A DNA stretch of 64,000 bases, taken from the NCBI GenBank assembly GCA_029959195.1, contig CP114127.1:1302001-1366000 (forward strand). Direction: 5' to 3'. The DNA is from Dictyophora rubrovolvata (lineage: Eukaryota; Basidiomycota; Agaricomycetes; Phallales; Phallaceae). This document shows, in pieces, positions 23,680-36,335 of this stretch; the stretch's first letter is position 1, and each line of letters starts with the position of its first letter. A model generated the notes under the pieces. It made no database searches. It had not been told where the DNA came from and worked only from the letters and a program-made list of their open reading frames with translations. The position numbers were made by a program, and so were the translations under genes.

Positions 23680-26600
23680 GTCAGATATGACTGAAAGTGA
23701 ATCTGAACAAAAAAATAGTACAGAATATGTGGCAAGCTGGGGCTGCTGACGTGGAATTGAACCGTCCTTATATATGCGGAAGTAAATCGCGCATTTTAAG
23801 TTCCAAGGAGTATTCAAGGAATGAACGTGGAACTCCAATTACGGAAAAAGAAGCATGGTTCATCACGACGCATTGACTAAATATAACGCAGATTATCCGT
23901 GGACCACTTCGAAAGCGCCATCCCTGATATATATCACTTCCTCGAAAAGAGCACATTAGAACATGACGATCGGCTATTAGCGTATGGTTGGACCCGACCC
24001 TATTCCCGTATTGAAAAATTGCGGCTGATTTTTTGTCTGATTGGGTTAATGAAGTCACAAGTAGCACCCTTGAGACATCGTCTGAGGGTAAATAATGTCC
24101 TAAGCTTGAAACGTCATTGGTCACGGAAAAAATTAAACACAAAATAGAAGAAATGGTTCAACTCCTCTGATTAAAGGATCACAGTAGCTCCATTATTACC
24201 ACGATTATCATGGTGGTTCTTGGCTGTTCTTATTTACAGGAGCCATGAAAACAAGGACATACATAAATGTCAACACTTACTAAACCGACAGTCCTGAATG
24301 AATGTCGACTATTGGCGTAAGTGGGACGAGAATTTATAAGTTCGCCCCACATTGTATTAATTTATCCGACCTTTGGGAAACATGCCGGAACATGTCTAAC
24401 AAAGAAGAGAAAGGATAGTCCTATGAGGGAAGGAAAGTCCTGCCTCTCCGGTGAATTCTCAGGTTACATGCCATTTCCACAGCAGTTTAGCCTGAGGTAC
24501 TAATGAAGTTTGAAATCCGCTGTTCCGATTTCTTGAATCTCGATGAGAAAAGAAATTCCACTGAATTTCGGACTTGATTGCGCTGACTCCCATAAACGTT
24601 TTTGGGCTGCTAGTGCAATCTGATATCAAAATAATCGGATGGCGTCTCTGTAAAAGTTGTATTCGGATGTTCTTTGACTTCAAACTGTCATGGAACAAAC
24701 TCACTAGAATCAAAGAAGGTAGACTGGAGCTGGAAGAGCCCCTAGCAACTCGGATGCATTTCCCACGAACGGTGTGTGCTTCGTCCGTTCTCTCGCACGT
24801 TCTCTCCGCTTGGCTTCCTCTTTGTGATCTGTCCTTTTTAGTGAAAAACTTCGTCTCACGCGCCAACTGCTAAGAGCAAGCCTTCCATACGCGCAGAACA
24901 ATACCGATATTGATGCGTATGTCTAACAGAGGCCTCGTGATATCCAAACAGTCATTTGATGGGAGATATCCGCGCATGGACGACATTCACGTTTTGGAAA
25001 GAGTAACATGAGTATTCGATGACGTCTTTAAATGAACGGCAGGCCGATCTACCAGGATCTACCATGCAGGGATCTGTATACGTGAATAACTTCTTTGTGG
25101 GTTGATTTTATTTGCAATGATTTTGACAGCTATTCATAAGTCTTCTTTCTTCTTCGAGGTCGAAGATAATGAACCAAAGTTGCATGAACGACTGATGTAT
25201 ATCCGGAAATCAGCGTAAACCGGTTAGCGAATAGAACTTAGTCGAATGTCAATATCTTAAGGTTTTACGTCTGGTATAGGCCGCCGCTCTGGATTACTTT
25301 TGCTGAAGATTGCATGACTCAAACAACACAAAATAAATTCTTGCGCACGAATGCAAGGCGTTCACCCTGTTAGTATCCTATAAGGCATGACGCTATTTGG
25401 AAATTTGCACATGCTCTTGTAGTCTGATCGGCTATTAGGGGCTGTATACATGGATTATCTAGATAGTAAACGATTTGAATCCTAGACAACCGATGTATCT
25501 GAAAACTTTGGCAGTACCTATTGCACGAGTCTAGTCACGACTTGCGAATATCCACGCGACTGTGCATGGCTAAGAGTTTCGTTCGCGCCTAAGACACATG
25601 TATCTGGAGGTCCCAAAATAATTTAGCCTAAGTCGATATTATCAATAATAAAAGTCAATACCGCTCGGGAGCTTGGTCTTGGCAGAGAGAAATATATATA
25701 GTAATTGCATCTTGTGACGGTAATGAACATTCTTCGTACCGCATAAGTAATCTCTGATTCTCACTAAAGATTTCGTGATAAGAGAAACGAGGCGCAAATC
25801 TGGAAAAGGAACGAGTGCAACTGTGAACAGTGTCAAGTGATATATAGCATTTAATTTCCATGAGCTCTTATACACAATCCTATATTTTCGTGAGTTTCGT
25901 AAAATTATTAACGAAAGACAACTCAATTTTTATTTGAGTAGATATGTCAGATGAAGAGAAAGCCCATGGCTGACAGCACAGCAATCTGACAGAAAGAAAA
26001 GTGGACAAGGGCTGTCAACGACTGACGTAATCCCTCGGAGCAACTCTGTCCAGACACCATTACCAGCCGTCTGGCTCTGGTGGATGTAAATGTTACTTTG
26101 ATGTCCGATCTTCATTCAAAACCGCAGATACATATTTCAAGTTGGAAACGAAGGGTATATTGCGAGAGACCCAACGCCTTTGTTTGTCAAACCAAGTGTA
26201 TAGAGAATTAACACAGGGGTAGCAAAAAATTGAGACTGTCTAGGTGTTATTAATTAATCTTCGCCATTATTGATTGACTGCAGGGCTTACTGCATGTACT
26301 GATTTCGGAATCTCATGGGATCAGTTTTTGTATTCAGCCACCGTGAGACTGATAAGCCAGTCAATGCACTCAAAGTTCCTCGAGATAGAAGGAGACTGCA
26401 GCTGGTACTAATCTAGACCTAGAAATAGCAAAGAAAGATACCGATCGTCTCGATTCTTTTTATAAAGGTTAGTCCAAAGCGATTTTGTTAATACATCCGA
26501 CGTTAATTAATAAATAAAGAATGAACAACAAATCTGAACTTGTTCGACTTATGTAAAAGATTTATTTCTGTTTAATTCCAGTAACCGCAGCCACAGAAAA

Positions 26601-27146
26601 CAAAGATCACCACGGTTATTAGCACAACCGACGCCTATCACGGCAATGTGAGGCGTCTTGTATACTTGTAAATGGGAAAGAACTCACCAAAGCACTTGTC
26701 AAAAGTTCAGCATCCTATATTGTAGTTCGTTTGATACATTCATAGTCTTATCTGAACATGTATATGGTAACTCATGCACATAGTAAATAACGGCATGCAT
26801 ACCGCCAGTTATGTTGAACTTTCTCACCGCACCGTTGCCGATGATCATCTGACTACCATGCTTTCTGATCAAAACTGAAATAAATAAATAAATCAACAAA
26901 TTAGCTTGAATCTAGATGAATGGTATGACAAAATGACACTATGCTGTATGAATCACTATTCATCTGCCACATGATACGTTTGCGAATGAAAATAGCAGTA
27001 TGGAGCCCAGAAAAAGTAGAGTCTTCAGAATTGCCTCCGTGACTTGATGGTGCCGATCGAAGAAGCGTATGGAATCACCCTAGATTCTTGAAGTCAGTGA
27101 CTAGTAGTGGCTTGTCACGGGTAGTCCATCAAGCAGCGTTGAAGAG
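23680..27146. other. 3.5-kb gene-poor stretch
   Basis: The longest frames are about 135 codons and overlap one another on both strands (24459-24866 minus, 24574-24873 plus). They show no family motif. I see no terminal repeats, no reverse transcriptase or transposase signature, and no tRNA. It may be regulatory sequence or decayed DNA past recognition. Confidence 0.35.
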
Positions 27147-28642
27147 ATGGCTGTGGACGTCTTGGATACCGGCTTGACTCCAGAGCAGCGACAACATTTC
27201 CTTGATCATGGTTGGGTCCGCATTTCCAAAGCAATTTCACCAGAAATGGTCGAGAAATTTGCTGGAGATGTGTGGGTTCGACTTGGATACGACAAGGACG
27301 ATAAGTCAACCTGGAAAGGGGAGAAGGTACAGTGTTATCCCATAAAACCTCGGGAATATCTCCTTAGATGATTTGACATGTTATTGAATTATCACATTAG
27401 ATTCATATGCCCCGACATCGAGAAGTACCTTGGAAAGATTATAGTCCTAGATTATGGGCGGCGATCTGTTAGTGGCTCGATGATACTATGATGACGGAGT
27501 GGTCTAACCCCGTTTTAGGTGGACTTGTCGGCGGAGAGGATAGGATCCACCCAGCTCTGTTTCACAAAGCTGGAGACGGTCTAATTGTAAACCTCGGAAC
27601 GGAAGAATGGGTTAATGTAAGATAAGGGATTTAAAAGGTTTTTATCTTGCTGAGCCATCGTAACTGTCAGAAAAGCATTGATCCGCGCGATCTTGACAAT
27701 TGGCATGTGTAGGTAGTCTCCCGTTCACTGCTGACTTGAATAACCATTATGTCTCTTAAGAGATGGAGACTGGTTTAAGAAGTTTTTAGATTCCGGGGAG
27801 CAAGGTCTAGTAACATTGCATTTGTTCACAGACGTCGTTCATCGAGGAGGTCCCACGTACATATGTGAAGATGGGCTGAAACATATGATTAGATGGTCAG
27901 TTCGTCTATTGTATTGGGTTGACAGCACTTACGAAAAAAGGATTAGGATGTACGATAGACCTCAAGGTGTTGATATAATGGAAGATCCAGATGGATGTAA
28001 AGCTGTGGATGTAATAAACCAATGCAATAAATTTGTCGAGGTGAAAGCTTGTTTGATATCAGACAGCGACTTCGCGTTGACACACGCCCGAAAACAGCTG
28101 ACGGGCGAAGCAGGAGATGTTTTTCTCTGTCATCCGTTAATGGTAAGCTGGAAGTCCAATTCGAAGGAGTCCCTTTCAGAATCGCCAGCTGATACTGTCG
28201 CCAGCCTCATTCAGCGTCGAAAAACCATCTACGACGGCTCAGGTAAAGAAAAAGAATGCCAAATAAAAGGATATTGATTGCCTTATGGTGTAGAATCATA
28301 ACAAATCCGCCCATTACCCTTCGAGAACCCTTGAATTTCAATCGACAGAACCCGGAAGAATACGTAAGGACCCAATTGAGATCATAGTAAAGCTGTCGGT
28401 GTGATGTCTTTTTTTGTTAGTCACCTGTCGAGCAAAAGATATTGCTCGAACTTGGCGTCTCTTCGTTACCCAACTGGAAGATTACTGGTGAAAGGCAACG
28501 CTTCACACCTCGCACTAGAGCCGGGAAAAACGCCAGAATTTTGAAAGAATTGGAAAGAATGAAAGCGCATGCAGAAAAAACGGGAGAAACTGTAGATAGT
28601 ATGCATATCGGCGGTATCGCTAAGTATTCTGGAGACCTGTAA
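27147..28642 (+). CDS. phytanoyl-CoA dioxygenase (PhyH) family protein
   Basis: Ten exons (27147-27326, 27401-27467, 27519-27616, 27671-27708, 27761-27895, 27947-28040, 28098-28142, 28205-28242, 28294-28363, 28421-28642) give 328 residues in a continuous frame. PhyH proteins are Fe(II)/2-oxoglutarate dioxygenases. The facial triad is visible: NWHVDGD (His 127, Asp 129) and FLCHPLM (His 216). An arginine 13 residues later (KNHLR, about 229) fits 2-oxoglutarate binding. Flanking motifs LTPEQRQHFLDHGW, RIITNPPITLREP and NPEEYSPVEQKIL match fungal members of the family. No targeting signal is clear. The substrate is unknown; no biosynthetic cluster is evident around it. Confidence 0.9.
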
Positions 28643-28831
28643 TTTTACCTGTTCGTTGTTTTTTTTTTCGAAAAATGCTATCGGCAAAATATTGACGAGC
28701 CTGAGCAACCAAACAAACGCGAATTGTCACGTTGCATCACATGTCACAGTTTTTTCCCCCGCTCTCGCCGTTTCAAGAATCAAACCACCGTCGCTTTGTT
28801 GCCGTTTTATCATATCCGCTGATTTTCTTTG

Positions 28832-31359
28832 ATGTCATTATCATGGACGCAAAGATTATCGCTTTTATCTAATATTATTCATACTAATATAGTCACCCAC
28901 GATGAGGATCAACAAGGGAAGGCTTTGGACGAGTATTTGGCTTCAGCACAGAAGGCAGAAGAACGAAGTTTGTGTTTGTTTGTTTGTTTGTTGAACTTAT
29001 TCATTCGGATTGATTTTCTTATATCACACTTTTAGAAACTGTAGAGTCACTGAGATTTACTGATAACGACTTGAGCTTCATTGGAAAGCTGGCTGATGGA
29101 CAATTCGGAACGGTATTCACATATCTATCTCAAAAAAGAACCGAAGCTCATTAGAATTATCCCAGATTGATGTTGTACGATGTCGAATAGACTCAAAAGT
29201 CTATATTCGCAAGACAGTTGAGAAACGCACAGCTCTAAGAGCCCGAGGGGTGCGTAGCAAGTCTGGTTGTTTCATATGAACAAAAACCAATTCAAACCCA
29301 CATGATCTCATGCGGAATTAGCAATGTTTCCCGCAATTAGAACGTAAATTATTGAGTCAGGCAGTCAAAACGAACTCGAATTGGGCTCCCCATCTTTTAT
29401 GTACGTTCCAAACCGACACCGCCCTCAAATTTGTCATGCAATATGCTGATGGGGGGAACCTGTGGGACTTGATCGAGTCCGCGCCCGATGGGAAAATACA
29501 GGAATCTGACTTAAAGTGGTGGTTACCCCAAATCATAAATGCTATAGACTGGTGTCATTCTCAAGGGTTTGTACATCGGTAAGCTGTTCATCCGAATCTT
29601 TCTCGTTTGACCATAATTAACGAACGCTGTATATATAGCGATGTGAAACCTCATAATTTTGTTATTACACCTTCTTCCCATATCTTGCTGGTTGATTTTG
29701 GATCTGCAGCGCCTCTTCTTCCGCGATCACCTTCCGGTGTTCAGACTGTTCCGCGAGAGTACTGTCTTGTCCCATGTGGAACATGTGATTACATCTCTCC
29801 AGAAATTCTTCAATCCCACGAAGAGGCCCTCGTTGCCCTTGAATTGGAAGAGGACTCTCCGCATTCTTCCCAGCAGGAAACTGTTTCGTGTTATGGTCGA
29901 GAGACCGATTGGTGGAGTTTTGGAGCCATGGTTTATGAAATGACTTATGGCGTGGCCCCTTTTTTCGCACAGGATATAGGTCGTACTTATGTCAAAATTA
30001 TGGATCATCGTGTAAGTTGAATTCTTATTAGTAATTTTGAAATACATCAGTGATTCTAGTTAGACGAGCCTTGGGTTTGATGGAGCTGCCACCCTATCGC
30101 ACAGCGGACTTTCTTTGTTGAAAGGGTGAGTTATTTGTTATTACCTTTTTTTCTCATAATTGAATGCAAATAGCCTCCTTCGCGATTGTGAATTTCGCTT
30201 AGGTAGACACTCTACAAACGAAATCAGGCAGCATCAGTTTTTTCAATATGTCAATTGGGAGAATTTACATAAACGTGAGTGAAAACTTCATCAATTCGTA
30301 TCGCGGGATTAATAGTCTGTTTCAGAACAACGGCCTGATCAGCTGCATGTGCCTCAATTTACTTATTCAGTCACGGCTTCCGAACGATTAGAGAACGTGC
30401 CAGATCAAGGATATGATGAGCCAACTGAACAATATAGTCAACCCTTCCAATTTTCTGTGCTATTCCAATCTTCACAGACAATGCCGGGCGCATCATTTCT
30501 CCAAAACACGCCACTTCCATCAAAGAATTCTACAGTGAATTCGACATCTGCCAATGCCTTTTTCGGGTTTTCGTGGGGTCCTCGACTAAGTGCCTTTGCA
30601 TCGCAATCGGTGTCCGATCCCGATTTACACATATTGCATCGAGAGCCGGTCCTGATGACACCTCGTCCTCCAGCTGCTATTCGACGGCCTTCCGCACTTG
30701 TGTCCGAAATAATCTCACACCCGTTTACTACACCTATCCGCAGAACATCTTTCCCGTTTACTCCGGCGGGGGTCGCTCTGCAAGGAACAGTTGAAGCTAC
30801 CAATCAACGAACAAAGGAAAGACGACCGCTATCTGACAGAGAAGCCATGCAACGACTTGTTGACTGTGTAGGAATGAGTGCCCACAAAAAGGTTCTGGCA
30901 AGCGGGAAGAAACCAAGGTTCTTGCATAGCATGGGCTCTCAAGCAAAAGGACCAAAGAAACTGGGTCTGTTGTCCCGACCTTTAGTCATAAACACGAACC
31001 TTGACGGCTATGGTTCTGGAGAGTCCTCTGAGACGGAATCACAGCCGCCCAGTCCGACACCCCGCCCTAGTAGCGCCCTGTCACGGAACGGATGGGGAGG
31101 TCGCTCGACGCCTTCACTGCTCACCGGAAGGACCACGCCCACCTTGACATTTACTACGACAGCCACCACGTTCGGCACAGGAGGCTCTGATCCGTCAGGA
31201 ACGTCTTCATCGCATTTGCGACAGAAGTCACGCGGTAATAGAATTTTGAATCAACGATTTGAAGATGTGGAACGTCGATATCATAGATTATTAGGCGAAA
31301 TCTCACATTTGGAGCAAGATATTGGGAATGTTACGTTACGGTTGAGTCGTAATCGATAA
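28832..31359 (+). CDS. AGC-family serine/threonine kinase (DMPK/MRCK-like)
   Basis: Eight exons (28832-28967, 29036-29112, 29166-29249, 29322-29578, 29639-30011, 30064-30125, 30174-30274, 30326-31359) give 707 residues. The kinase domain (about 57-365) has a Gly-rich loop (GKLADGQFGT), the VAIK-type lysine in VYIRKTVEK, HRDVKPHN, DFGSA, and an activation segment ending in CGTCDYISPE, where the DMPK/citron group has a similar form. A typical AGC C-lobe follows (TDWWSFGAMVYEMTYGVAPF; RLGRHSTNEIRQHQFF). A tail with FFGFSWGP looks like the AGC hydrophobic motif. A Ser/Pro/Thr-rich region and a C-terminal coiled coil (about 672-705) come last. Intron 1 opens with a GTTT tandem run. Likely a cytoplasmic polarity or cytoskeleton kinase, by family. 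The first exon is the least certain part. Confidence 0.9.
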
Positions 31360-32360
31360 CAGTACTTATTATCGTATCTCGTGTGTATTTTACTTATTCT
31401 ATTTTGTAATGGCAGTCGTAGGTTTTGAAACGATATTATTGGCCGACGACCGTCACTCGTACCTTCCCTATTAAGCGACCGGAATTATGAAACTTGAGAA
31501 ACTACGAGCGTCGATCTCTATTGGTGATTAATTTTGACTCGGACATGGTTTATCATTTTTTTTATTTGAATGATAATCACTTTAACAACGCTGTGACAGG
31601 GATGATCTGACAGTCATAGGGAATAAATTCCCAACTGCGGAATAAGTTGAAATCAATCACTAGCGAGGTCCGGGAGACGTGTCCAATCCGCGTCGGGTAT
31701 GAATTAGATGGAGTAAACATGTTGGCCAGAAATTGGTAAGAAAATGAGGTTTTGGGACCTGTTCCGGACCGAAGAAGCCTCAAGGGGGCGGAAGGCTTTC
31801 AGTGAGCGGCGCCTAATCGAAACCAACGACGGCACAGCTTGTGCCACTAGTGCAGCACAGTGAGCGCACTTCTTCTCATCGCAGGAAAAAAGAAAATTAA
31901 TTGCGTCGAGAACACGAAATGGAAATCCGAGTAATGAGTCTGAAGATCTAGTTTTTCTTATTTATTTCTCATACCGTACTCACGGGTGTTATTTCGAGAT
32001 GAGAAGTTCGATGGCGCCTATTAGCGATGTCATGGCTTCGATGCTTTTTGAACCACATGGAAGGCATCATTTTCAACTTGGCGCCGAAGCTCTAAGGGGG
32101 CCTTTCTTTCCTTCAAAGCACATTGCTGTCTCTTTCGAGTGTAGTTGTTGCATGCTACGACGAGTCAAACAAGGATAGATACGAATGCTAGCGGAAGTCG
32201 AGGCCCACCCAAACTTTGGGGTGAGTCAACCTCCTTGTCTCAACAGAATAAAATTTCCTCATTCGTTGACGACTTCCCCCTAAGCCCATGCTTATTGGAG
32301 TATTGTTCTCTGCATTTCTCTTTGGTGTACTGTCTCTGCAGACGTATCTTTATTACTATG
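31360..32360. other. intergenic 3' of the kinase
   Basis: About 1 kb without a supportable gene; short frames only. Confidence 0.4.
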
Positions 32361-34480
32361 GAAGATCCGGTCGGGTCTACATACATTTCGCTGTGTGCAT
32401 CACTAGTAACTCCTTTACCACAGTTGACTGAGCTTAACTTTTAGGTTGCCCTAATCTGGTATGACGCAGATATCAGTCCTTTTTGAAAACTAATCATCTA
32501 ATTCCTTCCGACGCTCATCAAAACAATAGGATCCTTAACGTCCTACATTTGTGTCTCTTGAGCCATGCTGTATATTTCTATTTGGTCACAAATTTCTCAA
32601 ATCCTGCGGTGGACAAAGTAGAGATATGGTATATTTGCTTCATTTTCGTAATTGTAGTCGACAGTCATCGCACCTCAACAATTTTTTAGGTCGTTATCCC
32701 TCGACCTTGTGATCATGTCACTCATCACGTTCACTGTTCAATGGTAAGCCAGTTATCATCACCTTTGTCCCGTGCCTTCCCTGAATCCTCCACAGCTTTT
32801 TTGTTGTTCAGATATGGTCATGTATGTCATTCTCGCGCTGCCGTATTCAAAATACTGGAGGCAAATCATTATTAGATAATATCAGGAATCGGCTGCTAAT
32901 CGGGGCTATACTCTTTTTAATGCTTGTACGATTGGGTAGTTATTTTCCTTTTTGCTCAAGGGGATTTATATATACTCATAATTATAAGGTGTTGGTATAG
33001 GTAAGTCTTAGATCTCAGCGTAATAGTTCAAATTCGTGATTCGGCTTGGACAATTAGGAGCCACCGTAATTAGGTATGTGTTGTTCCTTAATTATTATTT
33101 ACTTAGATAGTTAAACCAGTATTCAGATTCGACGAAGCAACGTTTGGTCAATCACACCATAAAGACGTAAAGCCAAGACAGTTGACCCCTATTCCTTTTC
33201 TGATATCACACACCACAGGTCTGGCTCACCATATGCTTCGCTACTATGCTTCCGACAGATGTATGGATAACGGCCTGCATGATTTACACAATGTATACCA
33301 GACGAAAATATGAATTTCAGTAAGATTCTCGCTCCGAATTCAGATAAGCACACTCATTTTCTCGGAAAGATACTTTACTTTTTGGTACAAGGTTTTTCTC
33401 TACATTATGACCACAGGGTTTCTCCCTTGGTAAGTAATACTTTGTTTTTTTGTTCTTTTTGCGGAGCCGGTATTTAAACTTTTACCAAGCACAATAATAA
33501 TCGTCGCCTTCCTTTTCGTAAGTCAACTAACTCTGACATTCCATTTCCTAATATATAATTGATTTCCGTAGTTTTTTTTACAAAACACAGGATTTGTTTC
33601 TCTTGCTGTTCATTTCATACCAAGTGAATGTGAGTACATATCGTCTCTGATTAACACTCTTTTTATGATCTAAACGATATTTTGGAAAAGTATATACCAT
33701 CACAGTGTTTTCATTGTGAGTGGAACTCTCTCTAATACTCTTTTATGATCCTCCTTATGTCACATCTATATTAGACTTTACACCTGTCCCGTCCTATCTG
33801 CTGAAAGGACCCAGAATGGCCGAGTTAAGCAAACAATCACCGAAGACTCGATAGCAACAGTGAAGTCATACGGTAAACCAATGACGCGAAAAAACGAACT
33901 GGAAACGCATTGTTCCGAGTTGACTATTTCTGGACAAAACCAAAGTCCTCATGATACGCTCCCAAGTTTGGAATACCGCGTGAGCTGTCTCCCCTATTTT
34001 TTCTTTGTTTCCATTTCGATGAACTAATATGCGGGTGAAATTTGATATAGGAGAAGCGTGACGTCCATGTTTTTACTCCAGTTCACGAAATTCCAATGAC
34101 AGCCGAAGAGAACACTGGCGATATGGGAGACAATTTAGCGCATAATCGACGATATGCTTCTTCGGGTTCTCAGCGGAATTCGGAACCCTCTCATGGGCGT
34201 TCCGCATCGCGACATAGTTTTCAAACTGATTCGACCGTACGTTCACGGACGACAGGTCCTAGTATGGCATGGGAGAGTGTTGCCTCACAGGTGAGTTGTA
34301 GTACTACCCGAGTTGAATGTCCGGATAGCTGAAGCTGTCGGGATGTGTCTTTTCTGTGCCCGGAACAATTGACCTCAACTGATTTATATGACCTTTTCAT
34401 AGTCGTTTGAACGAATAGGACACGATATTGGGAACGTGGAGTGGGATGGGAATGTTCTGCATTGGGAACCTAAACAGTAA
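32361..34480 (+). pseudogene. DUF6534-like multi-pass membrane protein, probably damaged
   Basis: Many short exons carry segments typical of this basidiomycete family of roughly seven-helix membrane proteins of unknown function. The N-terminus starts near 32361 (MEDPVGSTYISL). ILNVLHLCLLSHAVYFYLVTN lies at 32532-32594. LDLVIMSLITFTVQ, FFVVQIW and LIGAILFLMLVRLG follow near 32700-32940. VWLTICFATMLPTDVWITAC is near 33222, VFLYIMTTGFLPW near 33393 and LLPSTIIIVAF near 33485. The tail is hydrophilic and Ser-rich and ends SFERIGHDIGNVEWDG onward, stop at 34480. Near the start, a frame GCPNLV is followed by an in-frame TGA at 32462-32464 before RRYQSFLKT, and I find no splice that removes it. Junctions between about 33000 and 33780 are also unclear. 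It may be a recent pseudogene, or my exon model may be wrong. Confidence 0.5.
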
Positions 34481-35557
34481 GAAGGGTGACCGGTGACCGG
34501 TGGCCAGACACACCATCAAGGGTTGTTAGAGAGACTGAATCATTTTGCAATTGTATTATAAATGCACTTCGTCCGCATAAAATTCAGGGCCCCCGTTCCG
34601 CAGACGCGCGCGCAAGTTTGAGGCCTATTAGGTTGCCAGCACGCCTCGTGGCAGTCTATATTAGTTTATAGCTCAATTTATGTAACCAAGGGACAAGTCT
34701 TATCGTCGGCTTTGGAAAGCTTCCGTATGAAACAGAAGCTTCTTTACCAACAAGCCTTGTTATCTTTGATCAAGGTACGGAGCCTGAGACCAAAATCAAA
34801 ACAACGCATGTACATTATCTGCAAACTTTAATGGATATCGAGTACCGCTTCTCCTTCTATTCTGGTTTTTCTTGTTAGCTAAATTACTTCAACGAGTGGG
34901 CCCTACAATATTCTCGTGTGTACAGTATACATATATATGGCTGAAATTTGAGAGACAATGGACTAAACCCGAATTGGAAGACCAAGGGGAATGCGCAGTA
35001 TTATTTTTCTTTGAAGTTGGCATTGTGCGAGATCCATTACATTCTAGTGACATTACATTCTGGTGAGCCCTCAGGCTGACGATCCCTGTGCACACCCCTG
35101 AAACCCTTAACCTAGGGCTATACGTCGTGAATGCACTGACTGAGATTTTCACACCCACAGTGACATGGGTACGCTGTTCATGAAGGGGGGCTATTCACTC
35201 GATCGGAAATGCACGTATTAATTTGACTGATCCATCTAATACATATATGCGGGGTGCATTTCAATGATGAGTAAAACTAGCCTAAACGGGAAGGACCGAA
35301 CCATGCATCAATAGCAAATAAACACAGATTTTCGGTGTCTAAAATTCGTTCAATTTGGGTGAACCCCTGCAGGCCTTTTTTGACCCTGTTCAACCAGCCT
35401 CCTCACAGCCAGGGCGACGTTATTTACGTACCGCAGTATTCGTTTCGAACGATAAAGAGAAGCTGGAGAATTTTTTTAGCAGATTTTATCAATATAAAAA
35501 TGCTGGAGAATAACATTTATGGTCTGCACTGCCCTGCGCTGAATTGCAGAAATGCAT
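34481..35557. other. region upstream of the methyltransferase array
   Basis: No gene recognised. A TATAAAAA at 35493-35500 lies about 60 bp upstream of the first array gene and is its likely core promoter element. Confidence 0.4.
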
Positions 35558-36335
35558 ATGTCGTCCGTCATCTTCAAAATTACCATGTTGTTGGCTATGA
35601 ATGTACTCACCGTCAAGTCATTCATTCCACCAAACAAAATAACCTCTTCAGACAAAATCGAGAGGGGGACGTTTTTAGATAAATGCGTCACTTCTTTTGC
35701 AAAATTTATTAGTCTCGTATGTCAGACATCGTCGCGCCGCGCGTTTATGTATGAACAGTCTAATCCACATATACTATTTGTTTCAGCCTGCTGTTCTCGT
35801 TCCCAACATCACTCTATGTTTCGTCGTGCTAGCGAGATATCTGAGCATCAAAATCCCCTGGATGGCGAGAATATGTTCTCAAGCAACGGACGATGAATTA
35901 GGTCGTTTGTCTCCGTCATTCCTAGGGCTTTTCGTTCTGGTAGCAGTCGGGGCCTCTATTCGATTACAATGTTACAAATCTCTGGGAAACTTATTCACTT
36001 TCGAGGTCACAATTCGATCGAATCATAGGATCGTAGATTCCGGTCCTTACGCAATTGTACGGCATCCGAGCTATACAGGTTTACTCATGATATGGGTTGG
36101 GACAGCCTTTTTGGTATTCAGTTTCCAAAGTCCGGGTATTATATGCGGATGGGCAGCTTCGTCCCTCATCGTGAAAGCTATGATGGTATCGTGGTTTTCT
36201 CTGATGGTGTTCACTTGGTACTCTGCCATAAAGCGCGTTTATACCGAAGAAGGGAACCTACGCAATCACTTTGAAAAGGAATGGGATAAGTATACCAAGC
36301 GTGTTCCTTATCGATATATTCCTGGGATTTGTTAA
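35558..36335 (+). CDS. ICMT-family methyltransferase, array copy 1
   Basis: Two exons (35558-35716, 35787-36335), 235 residues. The isoprenylcysteine carboxyl methyltransferase family uses SAM to methylate the C-terminal prenylated cysteine of proteins such as Ras and fungal pheromones, in the ER membrane. Exon 1 encodes a hydrophobic N-terminus followed by PPNKITSSDKIERGTF, a signature shared by the whole array. Exon 2 has hydrophobic helices and the family's SAM/substrate region: TIRSNHRIVDSGPYAIVRHP, SYTG, then EEGNLRNHFEKEWDKYTKRV and PYRYIPGIC at the end. An in-frame ATG also lies at 35552; 35558 matches the start used by copies 2-4 (MSS or MSY). It is shorter than Ste14-type enzymes of about 240-290 residues. 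Exact substrate is unknown. Confidence 0.88.

Noticed and set aside
24459-24873. Overlapping frames on both strands in the gene-poor gap
   Set aside because: The two strands mirror each other as expected for chance open frames; no motifs.
35335-35682. Frame overlapping the start of array copy 1
   Set aside because: Out of frame with the conserved PPNKITSSDKIE reading and without features of its own.
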